Shown one piece after another: positions 5,607 to 8,276 of a stretch of DNA of 8,276 bases. A program made the position numbers and the translations under genes. A model generated the notes under the pieces. The model saw only the letters and a list, made by a program, of their open reading frames with translations. It did no database searches and was not told where the DNA came from. This stretch comes from JASHVB01 sp049522565. GTDB lineage: Bacteria; Pseudomonadota; Alphaproteobacteria; Acetobacterales; Acetobacteraceae. Location: NCBI GenBank assembly GCA_049522565.1, contig JBEKNT010000310.1:1-8276 (forward strand), in the 5' to 3' direction. The first letter of the stretch is position 1. Each line of letters opens with the position of its first letter.

Positions 5607-6590
5607 ATGCGGATTTGCGTTTTTGGTGCCGGCTCGGTCGGCGGCTATCTGGCGGGTTTCCTGGCACAAGGCGGCGCCGAGGTGTCGGTGGTGGCACGTG
5701 GCGCGCATCTCGCGGCGATCCGTGTCAACGGCCTGCACGTCGAGACCCCCGACGGATCGATCACCGCGCACCTTCCCGCGAGCGACGATCCGCGGGACCT
5801 CGGGCCGCAGGACGCCGTGATCGTCACGGTCAAGGCGCCGGCGCTACCCCTGGTCGCCGCCAGGATCGCGCCGCTGCTGGGCGCGGATACCCTGGTTGCG
5901 TTCGTGATGAACGGAATCCCCTGGTGGTATTTCCACCGGCACGGCGGCGCGCTGGACGGGCGGCGCCTGCCGCGGCTCGATCCGGACGACGCGCTGTGGC
6001 ACGCGGTCGGTCCGCAACGCGCCATCGGCGGCATCTTCTGGCCCGCCTGTTCCACACCCTCGCCGGGGGTAGTGCGGCTGCTGACCGGCGCCGGCCGCGG
6101 CACCGTGTTCGGCGAACCGGACGGCAGCACCACGCCCCGCATCACCGCGCTGGCCGACGCGTTCCGCGCCGCGCACCTGCCGGTGACGGTCGCCGCCGAC
6201 ATCCGCACGCTGATCTGGCAGAAACTGGCATTCAACCTCAGTGCCGGCCCGATGTGCGTGCTGACCGAGACGCCGGTCGCCGCCACCCACGCCGAGCCCG
6301 CGCTGATCGCATGGTCCCGCCGCATGGTGGCGGAGGCCGATGCCGTGGCGCGCGCCATGGGCATCACGCTCGATCTCGACATCCAGCAGATCGCCGCCAT
6401 CAACACGCATCTGCAGCACCGGCCGAGCATCCTGCAGGACCTGCAGGCCGGGCGGCCGATGGAGATCGACGCGCTGTACAGCGTGCCGCTGGACATGGCG
6501 CGGCTGGTGGGCGTGCCGACGCCGACGCTCGACCTGCTGGTGTCGCTGATCAAGGTGAAGGCGCGGGCGAGAGGGCTCTACGCTGCGTGA
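5607..6590 (+). CDS. PanE/ApbA-family reductase (2-dehydropantoate 2-reductase-like)
   Basis: The family's best-known reaction is NADPH-dependent reduction of ketopantoate to pantoate in coenzyme A synthesis. The 327-residue product has the Rossmann loop FGAGSVGGYLAG (6-17), N102 in MNGIPWWYF corresponding to the conserved substrate-domain Asn, K206 in IWQKLAFN (catalytic Lys of the family) and E286 in LQAGRPMEIDAL (substrate-binding Glu). It is some 20 residues longer than E. coli PanE (303), mainly because of the segment after IPWWYF (FHRHGGALDGRRL and following). That form is common among PanE paralogues of proteobacteria whose substrates are often not pantoate, so no symbol is given. The start at 5607 follows the repeat by 11 nt; its Shine-Dalgarno-like GGGAGGGAG lies in the repeat, 12 nt away, longer than usual. 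The neighbours are catabolic enzymes, not pan genes, favouring a paralogue. Confidence 0.85.
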   Translation: MRICVFGAGSVGGYLAGFLAQGGAEVSVVARGAHLAAIRVNGLHVETPDGSITAHLPASDDPRDLGPQDAVIVTVKAPALPLVAARIAPLLGADTLVAFVMNGIPWWYFHRHGGALDGRRLPRLDPDDALWHAVGPQRAIGGIFWPACSTPSPGVVRLLTGAGRGTVFGEPDGSTTPRITALADAFRAAHLPVTVAADIRTLIWQKLAFNLSAGPMCVLTETPVAATHAEPALIAWSRRMVAEADAVARAMGITLDLDIQQIAAINTHLQHRPSILQDLQAGRPMEIDALYSVPLDMARLVGVPTPTLDLLVSLIKVKARARGLYAA

Positions 6591-6655
6591 TTATGCCGTG
6601 CCGTGCCGCGAGCTTATAGTTTCTTCTAGGTAACCATTATCGAAAAGGGACGAGC

Positions 6656-7138
6656 ATGCCGGAGATCGACGGCTACGAAGTGCTGGGACTGGGCCTGTAT
6701 TTCGAAGACCTGCCGCTCGGGCGGAAATTCCGCACCATCGGGCGGACTCTGACCGAAGCCGACCTCGTCGCCTTCATCGGCGTCACCGGGATGACCGAGG
6801 TGCTGTTCTCCAACCTCGAATTCCTGCAACACGAGAGCGACATCAAGCAGCGCGTGGTGCCGGCGGCGATGGTGTATTCCTTCGCGGAGGGCCTGCTGGT
6901 GCACGCCACGATGCAGCACACCGGTTTCGCCTTCCTGCACATGGAGCTGAACGTCGAAGGTCCCACCTTCGCCGGCGATACCATCCATGTCGAATGCGAG
7001 GTGGTGGAAAGCCGCCGCAGCAAAAGCCGTCCGACGCGCGGCCTGGTGCGCACGCGCAACCGCGTGGTGCAGCAGGACGGCAGGCTGGTGCTGACCTACA
7101 CCCCCTTGCGGATGGTCAAGGCACGCGCCGAGGGCTAG
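6656..7138 (+). CDS. MaoC-like hot-dog domain protein
   Basis: The 160-residue product looks like a single hot-dog domain of the MaoC type, whose members usually hydrate enoyl-CoA thioesters. Visible are YFEDLPLGRKFRTIGRTLTEADLVAFIGVTG (15-45), the VVPAAMVYSFAEGLL helix region, and GPTFAGDTIHVECEVVESR, the usual second half of the fold. The usual catalytic sequence G-D-x-N-P-x-H after the first helix is replaced by GMTEVLFSNLEF (45-56), so the Asp/His pair is absent at that place and hydratase activity is uncertain. AAAGGGA at 6644-6650 sits 5 nt before the ATG. The 65-nt gap upstream is relatively AT-rich with a weak TATAGT (6615-6620) that could be a -10 box, without a good -35. The stop is 23 nt before the FAH-family gene, suggesting shared transcription and a common pathway. 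Confidence 0.85.
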   Translation: MPEIDGYEVLGLGLYFEDLPLGRKFRTIGRTLTEADLVAFIGVTGMTEVLFSNLEFLQHESDIKQRVVPAAMVYSFAEGLLVHATMQHTGFAFLHMELNVEGPTFAGDTIHVECEVVESRRSKSRPTRGLVRTRNRVVQQDGRLVLTYTPLRMVKARAEG

Positions 7139-7147
7139 AACCCTGCC

Positions 7148-7154
7148 AGAGGGG
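7148..7154 (+). promoter_or_regulatory. Ribosome binding site of the FAH-family gene
   Basis: AGAGGGG lies 7 nt before the ATG at 7162. It selects this start over the frame open back to about 6994, whose upstream part only overlaps the MaoC-like gene. Confidence 0.7.
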
Positions 7155-7161
7155 AAATGCT

Positions 7162-8163
7162 ATGAAACTGGCAACCTATCAGACAGCCGACGGCCCGAGG
7201 CTTGGCATCGTGCTGCCGGACCAAGGGCAGATCGTCAACGCCGCGGCGGCCTGTACCCGATTGCTCGACTCGCATCACCACGCGCCGTCCAGCATGCTGA
7301 CGCTGATCGAGAGCGGCGACGCGGGCATGGCGCTGCTGCGCCGCCTGCCATTACAGGAACCCGCAATCGCGCCCTTCACCCAGGACCTTGCGACGGTGCG
7401 TCTGCTGGCACCGCTGCCGGTGCCGCCGCAGCTTCGTGATTGCTCGGTGTTCGCGCAGCATGTCAGCCACGCGCCGCTCGGCATGCAGCGGCTGAAGGCG
7501 GCGCTCGACGGCCAGAGCGTGGGCGCCATGCCGGCGGCGAGCGTGCCGGAGGTGTACCGCGCGCAGCCGATCTGGTACATCAGTAACCGGTTCAGCGTGG
7601 TCGGCCACGACGCGGTGGTGCGGTGGCCGGCATATAGCCGAGTGATGGATTTCGAGTTGGAAGTCGCGATCGTCATCGGCAAGGGTGGCACCGATATCCC
7701 TGCCGCCAAGGCGCGCGACCACATCTTCGGCTACACGATCATGAACGATTTTTCCGCGCGCGATCAGCAGCGGCGCGAGATGGAAGGCGGACTTGGGCCG
7801 ACCAAAGGCAAGAGCTTCGACACTGGCAATGCCATCGGTCCCTGGATCGTCACGGCGGACGAGATCGACGATCCCTATGCGCTGGCCGTCGCGGTGCGGG
7901 TCAATGGCGAGGAGTGGGTGCGCACCACCACGGCGGGGATGCTGCACAGCTATGAGCAAATCCTAGCGTTCATTTCACGCAATGAGACACTGCATCCGGG
8001 GGAGATCATCGCCGGCGGCACGGTCGGCGGTTGCTGCGGCCTGGAGATGGGCCGCTTCCTGGCAGACGGCAGTACGATCGAGCTGGAAGTCGCAGGGATC
8101 GGCGTGTTGCGCAACAAGGTCGTGGCAAACGCGCAGGCCGGAGCCCCGCTGACGCGAGTGTAG
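7162..8163 (+). CDS. Fumarylacetoacetate hydrolase (FAH) family protein
   Basis: FAH-fold enzymes are metal-dependent and cleave or decarboxylate or hydrate 2-keto acid intermediates, often in aromatic breakdown. The 333-residue product has an N-terminal lead domain (KLATYQTADGPRLGIVLPD), a QHV segment after PPQLRDCSVF that probably supplies the catalytic-region His, and then the FAH core. The metal site is visible as E165 and E167 in MDFELEVAIVIG together with D196 in GYTIMNDFSARDQQ. KGKSFDTGNAIGPWIVT (215-231) and GEIIAGGTVGGCCGLE complete the core. Length and motif order are normal. The start has AGAGGGG 7 nt upstream and lies 23 nt after the MaoC-like gene, so the two probably act in one degradative route. 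The substrate cannot be assigned: fumarylpyruvate, acylpyruvate or 2-hydroxyhepta-diene-dioate type activities are all possible. Confidence 0.9.
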   Translation: MKLATYQTADGPRLGIVLPDQGQIVNAAAACTRLLDSHHHAPSSMLTLIESGDAGMALLRRLPLQEPAIAPFTQDLATVRLLAPLPVPPQLRDCSVFAQHVSHAPLGMQRLKAALDGQSVGAMPAASVPEVYRAQPIWYISNRFSVVGHDAVVRWPAYSRVMDFELEVAIVIGKGGTDIPAAKARDHIFGYTIMNDFSARDQQRREMEGGLGPTKGKSFDTGNAIGPWIVTADEIDDPYALAVAVRVNGEEWVRTTTAGMLHSYEQILAFISRNETLHPGEIIAGGTVGGCCGLEMGRFLADGSTIELEVAGIGVLRNKVVANAQAGAPLTRV

Positions 8164-8216
8164 CGCTCACCGGCGGAGGATCGACGGAAGGCCGCACGTC
8201 TCGGAGCCGTTAACGG

Positions 8217-8276
8217 GACCGGCCGCCCACGACGTTCTTTGATCCGACACAGCAAAGTCGTGGATGGCCGGCCTTC
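8217..8276. repeat. Imperfect palindrome at the window end (runs off)
   Basis: Left parts GACCGGCC (8217-8224), CCACGAC (8227-8233) and TTTG (8238-8241) pair with CAAA (8253-8256), GTCGTGG (8257-8263) and GGCCGGCC (8266-8273) around an 11-nt loop, with a 4-nt bulge on the left. Its sequence style, ATCCACGAC-TTT joined to CCGGCC, recalls the dispersed palindromes common in alphaproteobacterial intergenic DNA. It starts 53 nt after the FAH-family stop and could also end that transcript, but no T-run is visible before the window ends. Confidence 0.6.

Noticed and set aside
5645..6553. 302-codon open frame on the - strand opposite the PanE-like gene
   Set aside because: It is a full antisense shadow of a gene with all catalytic motifs; its translation is rich in Ser, Arg and Ala with no domain.
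6591..6655. Promoter before the MaoC-like gene (TATAGT at 6615-6620)
   Set aside because: No convincing -35 box at the right spacing; kept only as a remark in that gene's entry.
1..8276. CRISPR array, defence island, prophage or intact insertion sequence
   Set aside because: No regularly spaced repeats, transposase, integrase, nuclease or phage structural gene could be read on either strand.

Overview
The window is very GC-rich, with every convincing gene on the + strand, short or overlapping gene junctions and GTG/ATG starts. The gene set (molybdenum cofactor guanylyltransferase MobA, L-aspartate dehydrogenase, M20 amidohydrolase, ketopantoate-reductase-like protein, MaoC hot-dog protein, FAH-family hydrolase) and the style of the intergenic palindromes suggest an alphaproteobacterium, perhaps Acetobacteraceae. 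That placement is inferred from general sequence character, not from a marker gene.

Region 1 (2-3480) looks like one transcription unit: a methyltransferase (5' end outside the window), a spermidine-synthase-like protein, mobA and L-aspartate dehydrogenase, then a small membrane protein. Gene 2 starts 7 nt after gene 1, and both the gene2/mobA and mobA/aspartate dehydrogenase junctions are 4-nt ATGA overlaps. The membrane protein sits beyond a C/G-rich inverted repeat. A strong stem-loop followed by TTT begins 2 nt after its stop and probably ends the unit.

Region 2 (3481-4244) has no intact gene. It holds the probable terminator, a second strong GC hairpin (3711-3750), an AT-richer patch with a 20-bp tandem duplication (3883-3922), and the decayed remains of a YgjP/SprT-type zinc metallopeptidase (about 3926-4170). 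The remnant still shows HEMTH but is frameshifted and missing its N-terminal half and C-terminal tail.

Region 3 (4245-8163) is a set of catabolic-type enzymes: an M20D amidohydrolase, a PanE-like reductase, and a MaoC-like protein followed 23 nt later by an FAH-family hydrolase. The gap before the PanE-like gene holds an 18-19 bp tandem duplication and a second copy of the C/G-rich inverted repeat, in the opposite orientation to the first. Both copies end 11-15 nt before a start codon. The window ends inside another palindrome of the dispersed-repeat type.

I see no defence system, CRISPR array, tRNA, rRNA, integrase or intact insertion sequence. The content is mostly ordinary housekeeping and catabolic genes. 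The most interesting parts are the metallopeptidase remnant, the start-proximal repeat family, the chimeric first gene and a MaoC-like protein without the usual catalytic motif.
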